DNA of 64,000 bases, taken from positions 248,001 through 312,000 of the forward strand of contig SVHH01000001.1 of the NCBI GenBank assembly GCA_015055945.1. Reading direction: 5' to 3'. The translations under genes were made by a program, and so were the position numbers. Shown one piece after another: positions 41,971-53,495 of the stretch (positions are counted from its first letter, which is position 1; every line of letters starts with the position of its first letter). Under the pieces are notes generated by a model, which worked only from the letters and a program-made list of their open reading frames with translations, made no database searches and was not told the origin of the DNA. The stretch is from Clostridiales bacterium. Its GTDB lineage: Bacteria; Bacillota; Clostridia; Christensenellales; Borkfalkiaceae.

Positions 41971-44040
41971 TTACGCTTTTTTACCCATAATCTTTTCAGC
42001 AACAGACTTGGGTACTTCAGCATAGTGGCTGAATTGCATGGTGTAGTTACCTCTACCTTGCGTTCTTGATCTAAGGTCGGTTGCGTAACCGAACATTTCA
42101 GAAAGCGGGATGTGTGCATCGATAACTTTTACACCGTTTCTATCATCAGTACCTTGGATAATACCACGACGAGCGGTTACGTTACCCATAAGGTCACCAA
42201 AGTAATCGTCCGGAGTAATGATTTCAACCTTCATAATCGGTTCTAAGAGAACGCTCTTAGCTTTTGCTAAGCCGTCTTTAAGAGCCATTGAACCAGCAAT
42301 CTTAAACGCCATTTCTGATGAGTCAACGTCGTGGTAACTACCGTCGTAAACGGTTACTTTGAAGTCAACTACTTCATAGCCTGCTAAGATACCGTTCTTA
42401 GCTGCTTCTTGAATACCCTTGTTGATAGGTTGGATGAATTCCTTAGGAATTGAACCACCAACGGTTTCGTCAACGAATTCGTAGCCCTTACCAGGTTCTT
42501 GGGGTTCAAGGCGAATCTTACAGTGACCATATTGACCGTGACCACCTGATTGACGCTTGAACATACCTTCCGCTTCAACGGCTTGTCTAATTGTTTCCTT
42601 GTAAGAAACTTGGGGTTTACCAACGTTTGCTTCAACTCTGAATTCGCGGAGCAATCTGTCTACGATAATTTCAAGGTGAAGTTCGCCCATACCAGCGATA
42701 ATGGTTTGACCGGTTTCGGTATCGGTGTGCGTTTTGAAAGTGGGATCTTCTTCAGCAAGTTTTGCAAGAGCGAAGCCCATCTTTTCTTGACCTTGTTTGG
42801 TCTTGGGTTCAATAGCAACTTCGATAACGGGATCGGGGAATTCCATTTGTTCAAGGATAATCGGCTTTGCTTCATCACAAAGAGTATCACCAGTGGTGGT
42901 TTCTTTAAGACCTACGAGCGCGCAAATTTCACCTGAATATACTGCATCAACTTCTTCTCTGTGGTTAGCGTGCATACGAAGGATACGTGCAACACGTTCT
43001 TTCTTACCCTTTACACTGTTGTAAACGTAAGAACCGGTTTTAAGTACGCCTGAGTATGCGCGGAAGAATGCAAGTTTACCAACGAACGGGTCGGTCATAA
43101 TCTTAAATGCCAAACCACTGAAAGGTTCGTCGTCACCAGGATTTCTTGAATCTTCTTCACCGTTAGTATTAACGCCGTTTACAGCACCAACGTCTAACGG
43201 GCTGGGAAGGTAATCAACTACTGCGTCCAAAAGGTTTTGAACGCCTTTATTTTTGTAAGAACTACCGCAAAGTACGGGAGTAACTTTCATAGCAAGAGTT
43301 GCTGTACGCAAACCCTTTTTAATTTCTTCGATAGAAAGGTCGCCTTCTTCAAAGAATTTTTCCATCAATGCGTCGTCAGTTTCAGCCGCAACTTCTACCA
43401 CAGCCGCTCTGAGTTCTTCAACCATGTCTGCCATATCAGCAGGAACGTCGGTTATGTCAATTTCTTTACCCAAATCGTCAAGATAGATATAAGCCTTTCT
43501 AGCGATAACGTCTACGATACCTTTGAAAGTGTCTTCCTTACCTACGGGTACAACGATGGGAAGCGGGTTGGTATGAAGTCTTTCACGCATCATGTTAACA
43601 GCGTTGTCATAGTTAGCGCCGTTAATATCCATCTTGTTGATGTATGCGATACGGGGAACTTTATACTTGTCAGCTTGACGCCATACGGTTTCACTTTGGG
43701 GTTCAACACCGCCCTTTGCACAGAAAGTTGCAACGGCGCCGTCGAGAACACGGAGTGATCTTTCTACTTCTACGGTGAAGTCAACGTGTCCAGGAGTATC
43801 AATAATGTTAATACGGTGGCCTTTCCAATAGCAAGTGGTCGCAGCACTGGTAATAGTAATACCACGTTCTTGTTCTTGAACCATCCAGTCCATAGTTGCG
43901 CCACCTTCGTGGGTTTCGCCTAACTTATGGGTTTTACCGGTATAGAACAAAATACGTTCAGTGGTAGTGGTCTTACCTGCGTCGATGTGCGCCATTATAC
44001 CTATATTTCTGGTTACACCTAAATCAAAATCTCTCGGCAT
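41971..44040 (-). CDS. fusA: elongation factor G
   Basis: Translocation GTPase. The 689-residue protein begins [20 protein letters not shown] with G1 [18 protein letters not shown] and NKMD, followed by domains II-V including the conserved [24 protein letters not shown] region ([15 protein letters not shown]) and [25 protein letters not shown] ribosome binding site, 18 bases after rpsG. Length is normal. Confidence 0.98.
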   Translation of the reverse strand: MPRDFDLGVTRNIGIMAHIDAGKTTTTERILFYTGKTHKLGETHEGGATMDWMVQEQERGITITSAATTCYWKGHRINIIDTPGHVDFTVEVERSLRVLDGAVATFCAKGGVEPQSETVWRQADKYKVPRIAYINKMDINGANYDNAVNMMRERLHTNPLPIVVPVGKEDTFKGIVDVIARKAYIYLDDLGKEIDITDVPADMADMVEELRAAVVEVAAETDDALMEKFFEEGDLSIEEIKKGLRTATLAMKVTPVLCGSSYKNKGVQNLLDAVVDYLPSPLDVGAVNGVNTNGEEDSRNPGDDEPFSGLAFKIMTDPFVGKLAFFRAYSGVLKTGSYVYNSVKGKKERVARILRMHANHREEVDAVYSGEICALVGLKETTTGDTLCDEAKPIILEQMEFPDPVIEVAIEPKTKQGQEKMGFALAKLAEEDPTFKTHTDTETGQTIIAGMGELHLEIIVDRLLREFRVEANVGKPQVSYKETIRQAVEAEGMFKRQSGGHGQYGHCKIRLEPQEPGKGYEFVDETVGGSIPKEFIQPINKGIQEAAKNGILAGYEVVDFKVTVYDGSYHDVDSSEMAFKIAGSMALKDGLAKAKSVLLEPIMKVEIITPDDYFGDLMGNVTARRGIIQGTDDRNGVKVIDAHIPLSEMFGYATDLRSRTQGRGNYTMQFSHYAEVPKSVAEKIMGKKA

Positions 44041-44058
44041 AATGTTTTATCTCCCAAA

Positions 44059-44529
44059 TTAGTATCTAAAATGTGCAAAAGCCTTGTTTGCTTCAGCCAT
44101 TCTATGAGTGTCTTCTTTCTTCTTAACTGCGCTACCAGTGTTATTGAATGCGTCAACGAGTTCACCAGCGAGTCTTTGAGCCATTTCTCTTTCGCCTCTC
44201 TTTCTTGCTGCTGCTACCAACCATCTGATTGCGAGTGTTTGTCTTCTTTCAGCACGGATTTCGATAGGTACTTGATAGTTAGCACCACCAACTCTCCTTG
44301 CTTTTACTTCTACCATAGGCATAATGTTTGCGAGCGCTTGATTAAACATTTCTTTTGCTTCTGCGCCAACTTTTTCTGATGCTGCAGTGAACGCTTCGTA
44401 AACGATGCCTTGAGCAATACCCTTCTTACCGTCGAGCATAACTTGATTGATAAGTTTGGTTACAACCTTATCGTTATACACGGGATCGGGTAATACGTCT
44501 CTTTTTGCAATACTGCCTCTTCTCGGCAT
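44059..44529 (-). CDS. rpsG: 30S ribosomal protein S7
   Basis: S7 nucleates assembly of the 30S head. The 156-residue product starts [20 protein letters not shown] and has the conserved [23 protein letters not shown] region (given in part) and C-terminal [22 protein letters not shown] precedes the ATG. It is separated from rpsL by a 216-bp structured gap, longer than usual. Confidence 0.98.
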   Translation of the reverse strand: MPRRGSIAKRDVLPDPVYNDKVVTKLINQVMLDGKKGIAQGIVYEAFTAASEKVGAEAKEMFNQALANIMPMVEVKARRVGGANYQVPIEIRAERRQTLAIRWLVAAARKRGEREMAQRLAGELVDAFNNTGSAVKKKEDTHRMAEANKAFAHFRY

Positions 44530-44745
44530 ATCTGTAATCCTCCTTTAATTTTTGTATGCGGTGCGTGGCATACTCACGATTAAGGGTAAACCCTTGTGTT
44601 TAGTACAGCTATCGCTTGCCCTATTGGGTAGCGAACCTTCTGTCTTACGACATACTGCCTACCAAATCGGGTTAATTTTCCGAATTCCGATTATAAGTAG
44701 GTGTCTTTTGTTAAATAAGTTTTAGTTTTAATGTTTTAGTTAAAC
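44530..44745 (-). promoter_or_regulatory. structured rpsL-rpsG intercistronic RNA, possible S7 or translation control site
   Basis: This 216-bp gap has several local helices on the minus strand: GTC-GTAA-GAC (44642-44651), AAGGGT/ACCCTT (44582-44595), and GTATGC/GCATAC (44554-44573) whose distal arm is close to the rpsG ribosome binding site. The segment around GTATGCC could alternatively pair with GGCA-TA upstream (44653-44659). S7 represses the E. coli str operon from the equivalent gap; here this is inference. Confidence 0.55.
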
Positions 44746-45117
44746 TTATTTAGGTCTCTTAGCGCCGTATTTAGATCTTGCTTGTCTGCGTTTTGCAACA
44801 CCAGCAGTATCGAGCGCGCCACGAATAATGTGATATCTTACACCAGGTAAGTCTTTAACTCTACCGCCACGGATAAGAACAGAGCTGTGTTCTTGAAGGT
44901 TGTGACCTTCACCGGGGATGTAAACGATACCTTCTGCTTTGTTAGTCAAGCGAACACGAGCAATTTTACGAAGAGCTGAGTTAGGTTTCTTCGGCGTAGT
45001 CGTAGTTACTGACAAGCATACGCCACGCTTTTGGGGACATTCATCCAATGCGGGTGATTTTGACTTGTAAGTGATTTTTGCTCTGCCTTGTCTAATAAGT
45101 TGTTGAATTGTAGGCAT
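44746..45117 (-). CDS. rpsL: 30S ribosomal protein S12
   Basis: S12 sits at the decoding centre. The 123-residue protein begins [12 protein letters not shown] and contains [15 protein letters not shown] and [15 protein letters not shown]. The Lys residues where streptomycin-resistance mutations occur are wild type in both segments. First gene of rpsL-rpsG-fusA, with its own promoter. Confidence 0.98.
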   Translation of the reverse strand: MPTIQQLIRQGRAKITYKSKSPALDECPQKRGVCLSVTTTTPKKPNSALRKIARVRLTNKAEGIVYIPGEGHNLQEHSSVLIRGGRVKDLPGVRYHIIRGALDTAGVAKRRQARSKYGAKRPK

Positions 45118-45292
45118 ATCGCACCTCCTTTACTTATTTCGGATATTCAGAAAACGGATTCGGAATTTCCGTTTTTAGAAACTGTTTTTATACTCGGTGG
45201 AATTACCCACCGAGTAAATATTTTACCATTTATTGCATTTTTAGTCAATCAAATAGCACACTTTTGGCGCATTTTTTGACTAATTTACGCAA
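45118..45292 (-). promoter_or_regulatory. promoter and hairpin leader of the str operon
   Basis: TTGACT (45243-45248), 17 bp, TAAAAT (45220-45225) on the minus strand. The predicted transcript starts almost exactly with the perfect hairpin TACTCGGTGG/CCACCGAGTA (45191-45216), giving a 5-prime-terminal stem-loop that could protect the mRNA. A second stem AACGGA/TCCGTT lies at 45151-45178. Confidence 0.72.
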
Positions 45293-48200
45293 TTATTCTT
45301 GTTCTTCTGCAGTTCTTTGAAGAACGGTTTGGGGTGAAACGTTTTTATAGTGTTTTATACCCGTACCTGCGGGGATAAGTTTACCGATAATAACGTTTTC
45401 TTTAAGACCGATAAGCGGGTCAATCTTGTTCTTGATTGCGGCTTCGGTAAGAACTCTTGCGGTTTCTTGGAATGACGCTGCTGACAAGAAACTTTCTTTA
45501 GCGAGCGCAGCCTTAGTGATACCGAGAAGAATTCTCTTACCTTGCGGCGGAACGAGTCCGTTTTCAAGAGCGTTCATGGTTTCTTCTTCAAACTTGTAAA
45601 CGTCAAGTTTTTCACCAGGAAGAATATCAGTTCCACCAGGATTTTCAACTTGAACTTTCTTCATCATTTGACGAACGATAATTTCAACGTGTTTGTCGTT
45701 GATATCAACGCCTTGTGAACGGTATACGCTTTGAATTTCACGCAAGATGTAATCTTGAACACCCTTAATACCCTTGGTCTTTAAGATATCTTGCGGATAT
45801 ACTGAACCAGTAGTGAGTACTGAACCGGGTTCAACGATGTCGCCGTCCTTAACGATTACGCCAGTACCAAACGGAATGGGATAATCTTCAGGCTTAGCAC
45901 TTTCGTCAGTATGAACGAGTACGTGAATATTCTTATCTTGTTCTTTAATTTCAACCTTACCGCTGTGTTCGCAAACGATTGCAGCGTGCTTGGGTTTACG
46001 CGCTTCGAAAAGTTCTTCTACTCTAGGAAGACCTTGCGTGATGTCTCCAGTTGATGCGATACCACCAGTGTGGAAGGTACGCATGGTAAGTTGAGTACCA
46101 GGTTCACCGATTGATTGAGCAGCGATGATACCAACTGCTTCACCGATTTGAACGGGGTTGTTGTTAGACATGTTCTTGCCGTAACACTTAGCGCAAACAC
46201 CAGTCTTAGATTTACAAGTAAATACGCTTCTGATTTCTACTTCTTCGATACCTACTTTGCAGATTTCATCAGCCATATCTTCAGTAATCATTTCGTTAGC
46301 GGCAACCATGATTTCGCCAGTTTGGGGGTTAACGATATCGTTAACGGTAAATCTACCAGCGATACGGTCTCTTAAGCCTTCGATAACTTCGCCCTTACTA
46401 CCCTTGATAGCAGATACTTTAACGCCCTTAACAGCGTCGCCAGTTGCAGCAAAGCAATCGTCTTCTTTAATGATAACTTCTTGCGAAACGTCTACGAGAC
46501 GACGGGTCAAATAACCTGAGTCAGCCGTCTTAAGAGCGGTATCGGCAAGACCTTTACGACCACCGTGTGATGAAATGAAGTATTCGAGAACTGAAAGCCC
46601 TTCACGGAAGCATGATTTTACAGGAATTTCAATAGTTTTACCGTTCGGGTCAGTCATAAGACCACGCATGCCAGCAAGCTGTTTGATTTGGTCCTTTGAA
46701 CCACGCGCACCAGAGTTAGCCATCATAAGAATCGGGTTAAACTCATCGAGAGTAGCCATCAACTTATCAGTAACGTCATCAGTTGCTTTCTTCCAAATGC
46801 TAACGACTTTCTTATATCTTTCATCGTCGGTGATGTAACCTTTCTTATAAAGGTTTTCAACCTTAAGAACGTGGGCTTCAGCTTCCTTAAGAATTTCAGC
46901 CTTTTCTTTAGGCATGTGCATATCGAATACGCTGGTGGTAATAGCGCCGACGGTTGAATACTTAAAGCCGAGTGCTTTAATCTTATCGAGAACGTCAGCT
47001 GCTGAACTTGCGCCGTGGCGTTTAAAGCATGCACCAACGATTTTTTGCAAGTCTTTCTTACCTACGAGTTTATCGATTTCATATTTTAAATAATCTTCTT
47101 TGGTCTTTCTTTCAACGAAACCAAGGTTTTGCGGAATTGCTTCGTTGAAGATAATCTTACCAACAGAAGTCTTAACTCTACCAGTAACTTCTTCCCCGTC
47201 AACTATTACGCTGCGGCGAACGATAATTTCATCTTGTAAACCGATTTTCTTGGTTTGATAAGCCATGATGGCTTCTTCGGGTGAAGTGTAAGAAACGGTG
47301 TATTCAGGTACGCCGTATACGGTACCGTTTTCGTCTTTTCTACCCTTTTCGTTGTATTTTTCGCCAATCTTTCTCTTAATAATGGTAAGGTAGTAAGAAC
47401 CCATGACCATATCTTGAGTGGGCGACATAACAGGCTTACCGTCTGAAAGCTTTAAGATGTTGTTTGATGCAAGCATCAAGAATCTTGCTTCAGCTTGAGC
47501 TTCTACTGATAAAGGTACGTGAACAGCCATTTGGTCACCGTCGAAGTCGGCGTTGAACGCGCCGCATACTAACGGGTGAAGTTTGATTGCTCTACCTTCA
47601 ATAAGAACAGGTTCGAAAGCCTGAATTGAAAGTCTGTGAAGTGTAGGTGCACGGTTGAGCATTACGGGATGGTCTTTGATAACTTCTTCCAACACGTCCC
47701 AAACGACGCTCTTGCCGCGCTCTACCGTACGTTTTGCGTTCTTAATGTTGTGGCAAATGTTGTTTTCCACAAGTTTTTTCATTACGAACGGCTTGAAAAG
47801 TTCGATTGCCATTTCCTTAGGCAAACCGCATTGATAAAGTTTGAGTTCAGGACCTACGACGATAACTGAACGACCAGAATAGTCAACACGTTTACCGAGA
47901 AGGTTTTGACGGAAACGACCTTGCTTACCACGGAGCATACCAGAGAGTGATTTAAGTTCACGGTTACCTGCGCCGGTGATTGCCTTGCCGTGTCTACCGT
48001 TATCGATAAGAGCGTCAACTGCTTCTTGTAACATTCTCTTTTCGTTTCTAATGATGATTTCGGGCGCGCCGAGTTCAATCAATTTTTTCAAACGGTTATT
48101 TCTGTTGATAACACGACGATACAAGTCGTTAAGGTCGCTGGTTGCAAATCTGCCGCCGTCGAGTTGAACCATCGGGCGGAGTTCGGGCGGGATTACGGGG

Positions 48201-48898
48201 AGAACGTCTAAAATCATCCATTCGGGGCGGTTGCCGCTCTTTCTAAATGATTCGATAATTTCAATTCTCTTTACCGCACGAATTCTTCTTTGACCAGAAC
48301 CGTTTTCAGCAATGATTTGCTTGGTTTCTTCGCTTTCCTTGTCAAGGTCGATTGCCATGAGAAGTTCTTTGATTGCTTCAGCACCGATACCAGTCTTAAA
48401 AGAGCCTTCACCGAATTGTTCTTCTTTTTCAAGTTTTTCTCTATCGCTGATAACTTGCTTGTATTGAAGATCGGTTGTACCAGGATCTAAAACTACGTGG
48501 CTAGCGAAGTACAATACGTGTTCCAAAGACTTGGGGCTCATATCGAGCATCAAGCCTATTCTTGAAGGAACACCCTTAAAATACCAAATGTGAGAAACGG
48601 GCGCTGCAAGTTCGATATGACCCATACGATCACGACGAACTTTTGACTTAGTAATTTCTACGCCGCACTTGTCGCAGATAACGCCTTTATAACGGATACG
48701 TTTATATTTTCCGCAATGACATTCCCAGTCCTTAGTCGGTCCGAAAATTCTTTCGCAGAAAAGGCCGCCCATCTCGGGTTTTTGAGTTCTATAGTTAATG
48801 GTTTCAGGCTTAGTTACTTCGCCGTAAGACCATTCTCTGATTTTTTCGGGGGAAGCTACACCGATTTGAATCGAGTCAAAATTGTTAAGTTCAAACAT
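45293..48898 (-). CDS. rpoC: RNA polymerase beta-prime subunit
   Basis: Catalytic subunit of RNA polymerase. The 1201-residue protein has the zinc-binding [19 protein letters not shown], the catalytic magnesium loop [16 protein letters not shown], bridge-helix and trigger-loop regions ([18 protein letters not shown]) and a second zinc site [13 protein letters not shown]. It follows rpoB by 19 bases with AGGGAGG upstream. Length is normal for clostridia. Confidence 0.99.
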   Translation of the reverse strand: MFELNNFDSIQIGVASPEKIREWSYGEVTKPETINYRTQKPEMGGLFCERIFGPTKDWECHCGKYKRIRYKGVICDKCGVEITKSKVRRDRMGHIELAAPVSHIWYFKGVPSRIGLMLDMSPKSLEHVLYFASHVVLDPGTTDLQYKQVISDREKLEKEEQFGEGSFKTGIGAEAIKELLMAIDLDKESEETKQIIAENGSGQRRIRAVKRIEIIESFRKSGNRPEWMILDVLPVIPPELRPMVQLDGGRFATSDLNDLYRRVINRNNRLKKLIELGAPEIIIRNEKRMLQEAVDALIDNGRHGKAITGAGNRELKSLSGMLRGKQGRFRQNLLGKRVDYSGRSVIVVGPELKLYQCGLPKEMAIELFKPFVMKKLVENNICHNIKNAKRTVERGKSVVWDVLEEVIKDHPVMLNRAPTLHRLSIQAFEPVLIEGRAIKLHPLVCGAFNADFDGDQMAVHVPLSVEAQAEARFLMLASNNILKLSDGKPVMSPTQDMVMGSYYLTIIKRKIGEKYNEKGRKDENGTVYGVPEYTVSYTSPEEAIMAYQTKKIGLQDEIIVRRSVIVDGEEVTGRVKTSVGKIIFNEAIPQNLGFVERKTKEDYLKYEIDKLVGKKDLQKIVGACFKRHGASSAADVLDKIKALGFKYSTVGAITTSVFDMHMPKEKAEILKEAEAHVLKVENLYKKGYITDDERYKKVVSIWKKATDDVTDKLMATLDEFNPILMMANSGARGSKDQIKQLAGMRGLMTDPNGKTIEIPVKSCFREGLSVLEYFISSHGGRKGLADTALKTADSGYLTRRLVDVSQEVIIKEDDCFAATGDAVKGVKVSAIKGSKGEVIEGLRDRIAGRFTVNDIVNPQTGEIMVAANEMITEDMADEICKVGIEEVEIRSVFTCKSKTGVCAKCYGKNMSNNNPVQIGEAVGIIAAQSIGEPGTQLTMRTFHTGGIASTGDITQGLPRVEELFEARKPKHAAIVCEHSGKVEIKEQDKNIHVLVHTDESAKPEDYPIPFGTGVIVKDGDIVEPGSVLTTGSVYPQDILKTKGIKGVQDYILREIQSVYRSQGVDINDKHVEIIVRQMMKKVQVENPGGTDILPGEKLDVYKFEEETMNALENGLVPPQGKRILLGITKAALAKESFLSAASFQETARVLTEAAIKNKIDPLIGLKENVIIGKLIPAGTGIKHYKNVSPQTVLQRTAEEQE

Positions 48899-48917
48899 AT
48901 TCTATATTCCTCCCTAA

Positions 48918-51900
48918 TTATTCTTCATCCGTGATGTCGATATCGTCGTAATCTTCATCTTCTAAGCCGTCAACTTCGGGGATAGAAGTGTCGATTTCAT
49001 CGTCTTCATCATCGAACATACCTGTAAAGTTGAGTTCATCGCCCAAATCGTCGTCAGTATCGCTGTCTTCAAATACAACTTCGCCAACGTCGGTTTCATC
49101 GATTTCTTCAATAGCAACTTCGTCTTGAACAACTCTTTCACGAACGAACGGCATATCGTCGATATCGCTTTCGATAAGATCTTTGATAGCTAGTTCTTCT
49201 TTGTTTTCAGTAAGAACTTTCATATCGAGTGCCAAAGATTGTAATTCTTTGAGCAATACCTTGAATGCTTCGGGGATACCCGGTTCGCTGATGTTAGTGC
49301 CCTTAACGATTGATTCATAAGTCTTAACTCTACCAACGATATCGTCAGACTTAACGGTAAGGATTTCTTGTAAGATGTGTGCTGCGCCGTACGCTTCAAG
49401 TGCCCAAATTTCCATTTCACCGAAACGTTGACCACCGAACTGTGCTTTACCACCGAGCGGTTGTTGGGTTACGAGACTGTAAGGACCAGTTGAACGCGCG
49501 TGAATCTTATCGTCAACCAAGTGGATAAGTTTGATCATATACATTTGACCAACGGTTACCCTATTTTCAAACGGTTCACCCGTTCTGCCGTCGTAAAGTT
49601 GAATTTTACCGTCAACTTCGCCGTCGGGGTTAACAATATTGTTTTCGCGGAGCAATTCTTTAATATCGCTTTCAGATGCACCGTCGAATACGGGGGTTGC
49701 AATCTTCCAGCCGAGTTGTTTACATACTAAACCTAAGTGAACTTCTAATACCTGACCGATGTTCATACGAGAAGGAACGCCGAGCGGGTTAAGTACGATT
49801 TGAAGCGGAGTACCGTCAGCCATAAAGGGCATATCAGATTCGGGAAGAATTCTTGAAATAACACCCTTATTACCGTGACGACCTGCCATCTTATCCCCGA
49901 TAGAAATCTTTCTCTTTTGAGCGATGTAAACTCTAACGAGTTTATTTACGCCGGGAGAGAGTTCGTCTTTGTTAGCGCGGGTAAAGATTTTAACGTCTAC
50001 AACGATACCGCCTTCACCGTGCGGAACTTTGAGTGAAGTATCTCTAACTTCTCTTGACTTTTCACCGAAAATTGCGCGGAGCAATCTTTCTTCGGGGGTA
50101 AGTTCAGTTTCACCCTTAGGCGTAACTTTACCAACCAAGATATCGCCACTGTTAACTTCAGCACCGATTCTTACGATACCGTCTTCGTCAAGGTCTTTAA
50201 GCGCGTCTTCACCAACATTGGGGATATCTCTAGTGATTTCTTCTTCACCAAGTCTAGTATCCCTTGCTTCGATTTCGTGTTCTTCAATGTGGATAGTGGT
50301 AAATACGTCTTCTCTAACGAGTTTTTCCGATAAGAGTATAGCGTCTTCGTAGTTATAACCTTCCCAGCTCATGAAACCAACTAAGATGTTTCTGCCGAGA
50401 GCAAGTTCGCCGTTTCTGGTTGAAGGACCGTCGGCAATGGTTTGACCAGCCGCAATCTTTTCACCCTTGTCAACGATAGGTCTTTGGTTAAGGCAAGTGC
50501 CTTGGTTGCTACGTTCGAATTTCTTTAAGATATATTCTCTATCCGTACCATCTTCTTCGGTAATTACGATTTTATCACTTGCAACAGTTTTAACAGTACC
50601 AGCGTTAACAGCGTTAACCATTACACCAGAGTCGTAAGCGATTCTTCTTTCAATACCAGTAGCAACGATAGCGTTTTCAGGACAAAGTAGCGGAACTGCT
50701 TGACGTTGCATGTTAGAGCCCATGAGCGCACGGTTGGTATCGTCGTTTTCCAAGAACGGAATAAGCGCGGTAGCAACTGAAATTAACTGTTTGGGCGAAA
50801 CGTCCATGTAGTCCATTTTTTCCTTAACGTCTTCAGTAATTTCATCTCTGTGTCTGCAAGAAACACGGTCGTTTACGAAATACTTGTTATCGATAAGGGG
50901 TTCGTTTGCTTGTGCAACGATGTAATTATCTTCTTCGTCTGCGGTAAGATAATCAACGTGTTCGGTTACTTCGGTAATGATCTTACCGTCTTCACCCATT
51001 CTGTGTTCAATCTTTCTATAGGGTGATTCGATAAAGCCGAATTCGTTTACCTTAGCGTAAGCAGCGAGAGATGAGATAAGACCGATGTTTTGACCTTCAG
51101 GGGTTTCAATCGGGCACATTCTGCCGTAGTGAGAGTGGTGAACGTCACGCACTTCAAAGGTTGCTCTATCACGGTTAAGACCGCCAGGACCTAAAGCAGA
51201 AAGTTTTCTCTTGTGGGTAAGTTCAGCAATCGGGTTGGTTTGGTCCATAAATTGAGAAAGTTGTGATGAACCAAAGAATTCCTTAATAGCAGAACTTACG
51301 GGGCGCACGTTGATAAGACCTTGGGGAGAAACGTCTTTGGGATCTTGAGTACCCATTCTTTCTCTGATAACGCGCTCAAGTCTTGCAATACCGATACGGA
51401 ATTGATTTTGTAAAAGTTCGCCAACTGAACGAACACGACGGTTACCTAAGTGGTCGATATTGTCAACGCTATTGATACCGAAAGCAAGGTCAAGGTTAAC
51501 TGAAACGCTTGCAACGATATCGTCAACGGTAATGTGCTTGTGGTTGAGTTTTTCCATAAGCGGACGGAGAGTTTTTCTATCTTCCGCGCCGATGGTTTCA
51601 GGAAGAGTGCCTTCGGTAATTTCATAGAACTTAACGCAAGCGTTGATGAACTTAATTCTAGTTTCACGCGCCTTTTCTTGGTTCTTTCTATCTTCGGGTT
51701 TTTCTTCCCCTGCTTTGATTTCTTTTTCTTCGATGTAGAAGAAAGCGTTGATTTCTTTCTTCAAGATATCAGCAGTTTGTTCTACGCCACTTTCTTTTGC
51801 GGTTTCAGCAACTTGCTTAGAGAAAGTAAGCGTGGGATAATAAACGTAGTCGAGTAAGCCGAAAAGTCTGGGATTGATGCCAGTGCACGCTTCGAAACTT

Positions 51901-52934
51901 ACTACGTTGTTTGCGATAATCTTGTGGTTTTCGCCATTGATTTCCGCAACGAAGTAATTGATACCAGCGTTTTGGATATCTTCTGCTTGAGCCTTGGTAA
52001 TGATAGAACCTGCTTCAGCCAAAACTTCGCCATCAGGACTAACAACCGTTTCCGCAGACTTTAAGCCAACGATTCTTACGCCAAGACGCAATCTCTTGTT
52101 GAACTTGTATCTGCCCACTCTTGCAAGGTCATAACGACGGGGGTCGAAGAACAAATTCTTCAAATGTTGCTTAACTGCTTCATCCGTGGGAATTTCGCCC
52201 GGACGGAGACGACGATAAAGTTCGAAAAGGCTTTCACTTTCTGACTTGCAAGTGTCTTTTCCAACAGTATCGATAATCATCTTGTTATCGGTGAAAAGGT
52301 TTTTGGTGAGTTCTTCATCGCTGCCAAAACCGAGTGCACGAAGAAGAACGGTAGCAGTAAGTTTTCTAGTTCTATCAACGCGAACCCAGAGAACGTTTTG
52401 AGAATCTTGTTCGAATTCAAGCCAAGCGCCTCTCGAAGGAATAACGGTGGTGTTGAAAAGTTTCTTACCAGACTTGTCCACTTCCACGCCGTTATAAACG
52501 CCAGGAGAACGAACGAGTTGAGAAACGATAACTCTTTCCGCGCCGTTGATGATAAATGAACCGTTATCGGTCATAAGCGGGAAATCACCCATAAACACTT
52601 CTTGGTCGATAACTTCAGCGGTTACTTTGTTAACTAAGCGAACTTTAACGCGCAAAGGAAGAGCGTAGGTAGCATCCCTATCTCTGCATTCCTTTTCATC
52701 GTACTTGGGTTTGCCGTCAAGAGAGTAATCCAAGAAGTACATTTCAAAGTGGTCGGAATAATCCGTAATAGGTGAAAAGTCTTCAAGCACTTCGCCGATG
52801 CCTTCTTTAATGAAAGCGTCGTAGGAGTCCTTTTGGATTTTGACGAGATACGGAAGTTCAATCGCTTCTTTAATCTTGCTGAATGTCTTCCTAGTTACCT
52901 TGCCACATACAACTTCGGGTAGAATACGTGTCAT
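48918..52934 (-). CDS. rpoB: RNA polymerase beta subunit
   Basis: Core RNA polymerase subunit of about 1338 residues. The rifampicin pocket reads [32 protein letters not shown] with the susceptible residues at the main resistance positions. Start chosen at 52934 ([12 protein letters not shown]) because AAGGAG precedes it. The last 70 residues form a very acidic Asp/Glu-rich tail beyond the conserved end, an unusual feature of some clostridia. No rplJ-rplL genes precede it; it is divergent from RqcP-IspDF. Confidence 0.98.
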   Translation of the reverse strand: MTRILPEVVCGKVTRKTFSKIKEAIELPYLVKIQKDSYDAFIKEGIGEVLEDFSPITDYSDHFEMYFLDYSLDGKPKYDEKECRDRDATYALPLRVKVRLVNKVTAEVIDQEVFMGDFPLMTDNGSFIINGAERVIVSQLVRSPGVYNGVEVDKSGKKLFNTTVIPSRGAWLEFEQDSQNVLWVRVDRTRKLTATVLLRALGFGSDEELTKNLFTDNKMIIDTVGKDTCKSESESLFELYRRLRPGEIPTDEAVKQHLKNLFFDPRRYDLARVGRYKFNKRLRLGVRIVGLKSAETVVSPDGEVLAEAGSIITKAQAEDIQNAGINYFVAEINGENHKIIANNVVSFEACTGINPRLFGLLDYVYYPTLTFSKQVAETAKESGVEQTADILKKEINAFFYIEEKEIKAGEEKPEDRKNQEKARETRIKFINACVKFYEITEGTLPETIGAEDRKTLRPLMEKLNHKHITVDDIVASVSVNLDLAFGINSVDNIDHLGNRRVRSVGELLQNQFRIGIARLERVIRERMGTQDPKDVSPQGLINVRPVSSAIKEFFGSSQLSQFMDQTNPIAELTHKRKLSALGPGGLNRDRATFEVRDVHHSHYGRMCPIETPEGQNIGLISSLAAYAKVNEFGFIESPYRKIEHRMGEDGKIITEVTEHVDYLTADEEDNYIVAQANEPLIDNKYFVNDRVSCRHRDEITEDVKEKMDYMDVSPKQLISVATALIPFLENDDTNRALMGSNMQRQAVPLLCPENAIVATGIERRIAYDSGVMVNAVNAGTVKTVASDKIVITEEDGTDREYILKKFERSNQGTCLNQRPIVDKGEKIAAGQTIADGPSTRNGELALGRNILVGFMSWEGYNYEDAILLSEKLVREDVFTTIHIEEHEIEARDTRLGEEEITRDIPNVGEDALKDLDEDGIVRIGAEVNSGDILVGKVTPKGETELTPEERLLRAIFGEKSREVRDTSLKVPHGEGGIVVDVKIFTRANKDELSPGVNKLVRVYIAQKRKISIGDKMAGRHGNKGVISRILPESDMPFMADGTPLQIVLNPLGVPSRMNIGQVLEVHLGLVCKQLGWKIATPVFDGASESDIKELLRENNIVNPDGEVDGKIQLYDGRTGEPFENRVTVGQMYMIKLIHLVDDKIHARSTGPYSLVTQQPLGGKAQFGGQRFGEMEIWALEAYGAAHILQEILTVKSDDIVGRVKTYESIVKGTNISEPGIPEAFKVLLKELQSLALDMKVLTENKEELAIKDLIESDIDDMPFVRERVVQDEVAIEEIDETDVGEVVFEDSDTDDDLGDELNFTGMFDDEDDEIDTSIPEVDGLEDEDYDDIDITDEE

Positions 52935-52978
52935 TAAAACACACTCCTTAAAAAAATTTACAATTTTGGTCGACACAG

Positions 52979-53007
52979 TTTACAAAACCAAAAATATGGT
53001 GTATAAT
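52979..53007 (+). promoter_or_regulatory. rightward promoter inside the rpoB leader region
   Basis: TTTACA (52979-52984), 17 bp, TATAAT (53002-53007). It points toward RqcP and is 240 bases before that gene. Confidence 0.72.
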
Positions 53008-53013
53008 AAACTC

Positions 53014-53080
53014 GGTCGATAAAGGTTTTATCTTTTTTCGCCCTTGCCCTTTCCTTATAGGAAACACGGCAATTTTTTAT
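53014..53080 (+). ncRNA. candidate small RNA or attenuator in the rpoB-rqcP gap
   Basis: A transcript from the promoter at 52979-53007 would contain a hairpin GATAAA/TTTATC and then a full intrinsic terminator: TTGCC...GGCAA with inner TTTCC/GGAAA (53045-53074) and TTTTTT. This gives an RNA of about 65-70 nt, or an attenuated leader of rqcP-ispDF. The opposite strand is the leader of rpoBC. Confidence 0.5.
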
Positions 53081-53131
53081 TGATTTTTTCCAAAAAAGGC
53101 GATAAAAATCGATATTAACCTATCATAATGC

Positions 53132-53159
53132 ATTATACAATAATATCTTAAGTCGTCAA
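53132..53159 (-). promoter_or_regulatory. promoter of rpoBC
   Basis: TTGACG (53154-53159), 16 bp, TATAAT (53132-53137) on the minus strand. It gives an untranslated leader of about 190 nt before rpoB. Confidence 0.72.
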
Positions 53160-53246
53160 CAATGTCAAGCAAAAAAGCGGTTATTTTAAAATAATTTTGT
53201 TTTTTGCCGTTTTTCGACAATTTTTTCGTGGTAATAAGGTGTTTTT

Positions 53247-53492
53247 ATGAGAATAGATAAATTCTTAAAAGTTTCAAGATTATTAAAGAGAAGAACTATC
53301 GCACAAGAAGCGTGCGATGGTGGTAGAGTATCCGTTAACGGTAGAGCGGTTAAACCGTCATATAATATAAAAATAGGCGATATCGTTGAACTGGGTTTTA
53401 ACAGCGGCGCTGTCAAGTTTAAAATTTTAGACATTAAGGAAACCGTCCGCAAAGAAGATGCGGAAAAACTTTATGAAATTCTTCCGGAGTAA
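53247..53492 (+). CDS. rqcP: RqcP (YabO/Hsp15-like) S4-domain RNA-binding protein
   Basis: RqcP works with RqcH in ribosome-associated quality control, stabilising tRNA during alanine tailing of stalled chains on 50S subunits. The 81-residue protein is almost entirely an S4 domain: MRIDKFLKVSRLLKRRTIAQ, then CDGGRVSVNGRAVKPSYNIK. It lies four bases before ispDF. Related Hsp15 proteins are longer, so RqcP fits better. Confidence 0.88.
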   Translation: MRIDKFLKVSRLLKRRTIAQEACDGGRVSVNGRAVKPSYNIKIGDIVELGFNSGAVKFKILDIKETVRKEDAEKLYEILPE

Positions 53493-53495
53493 AAT

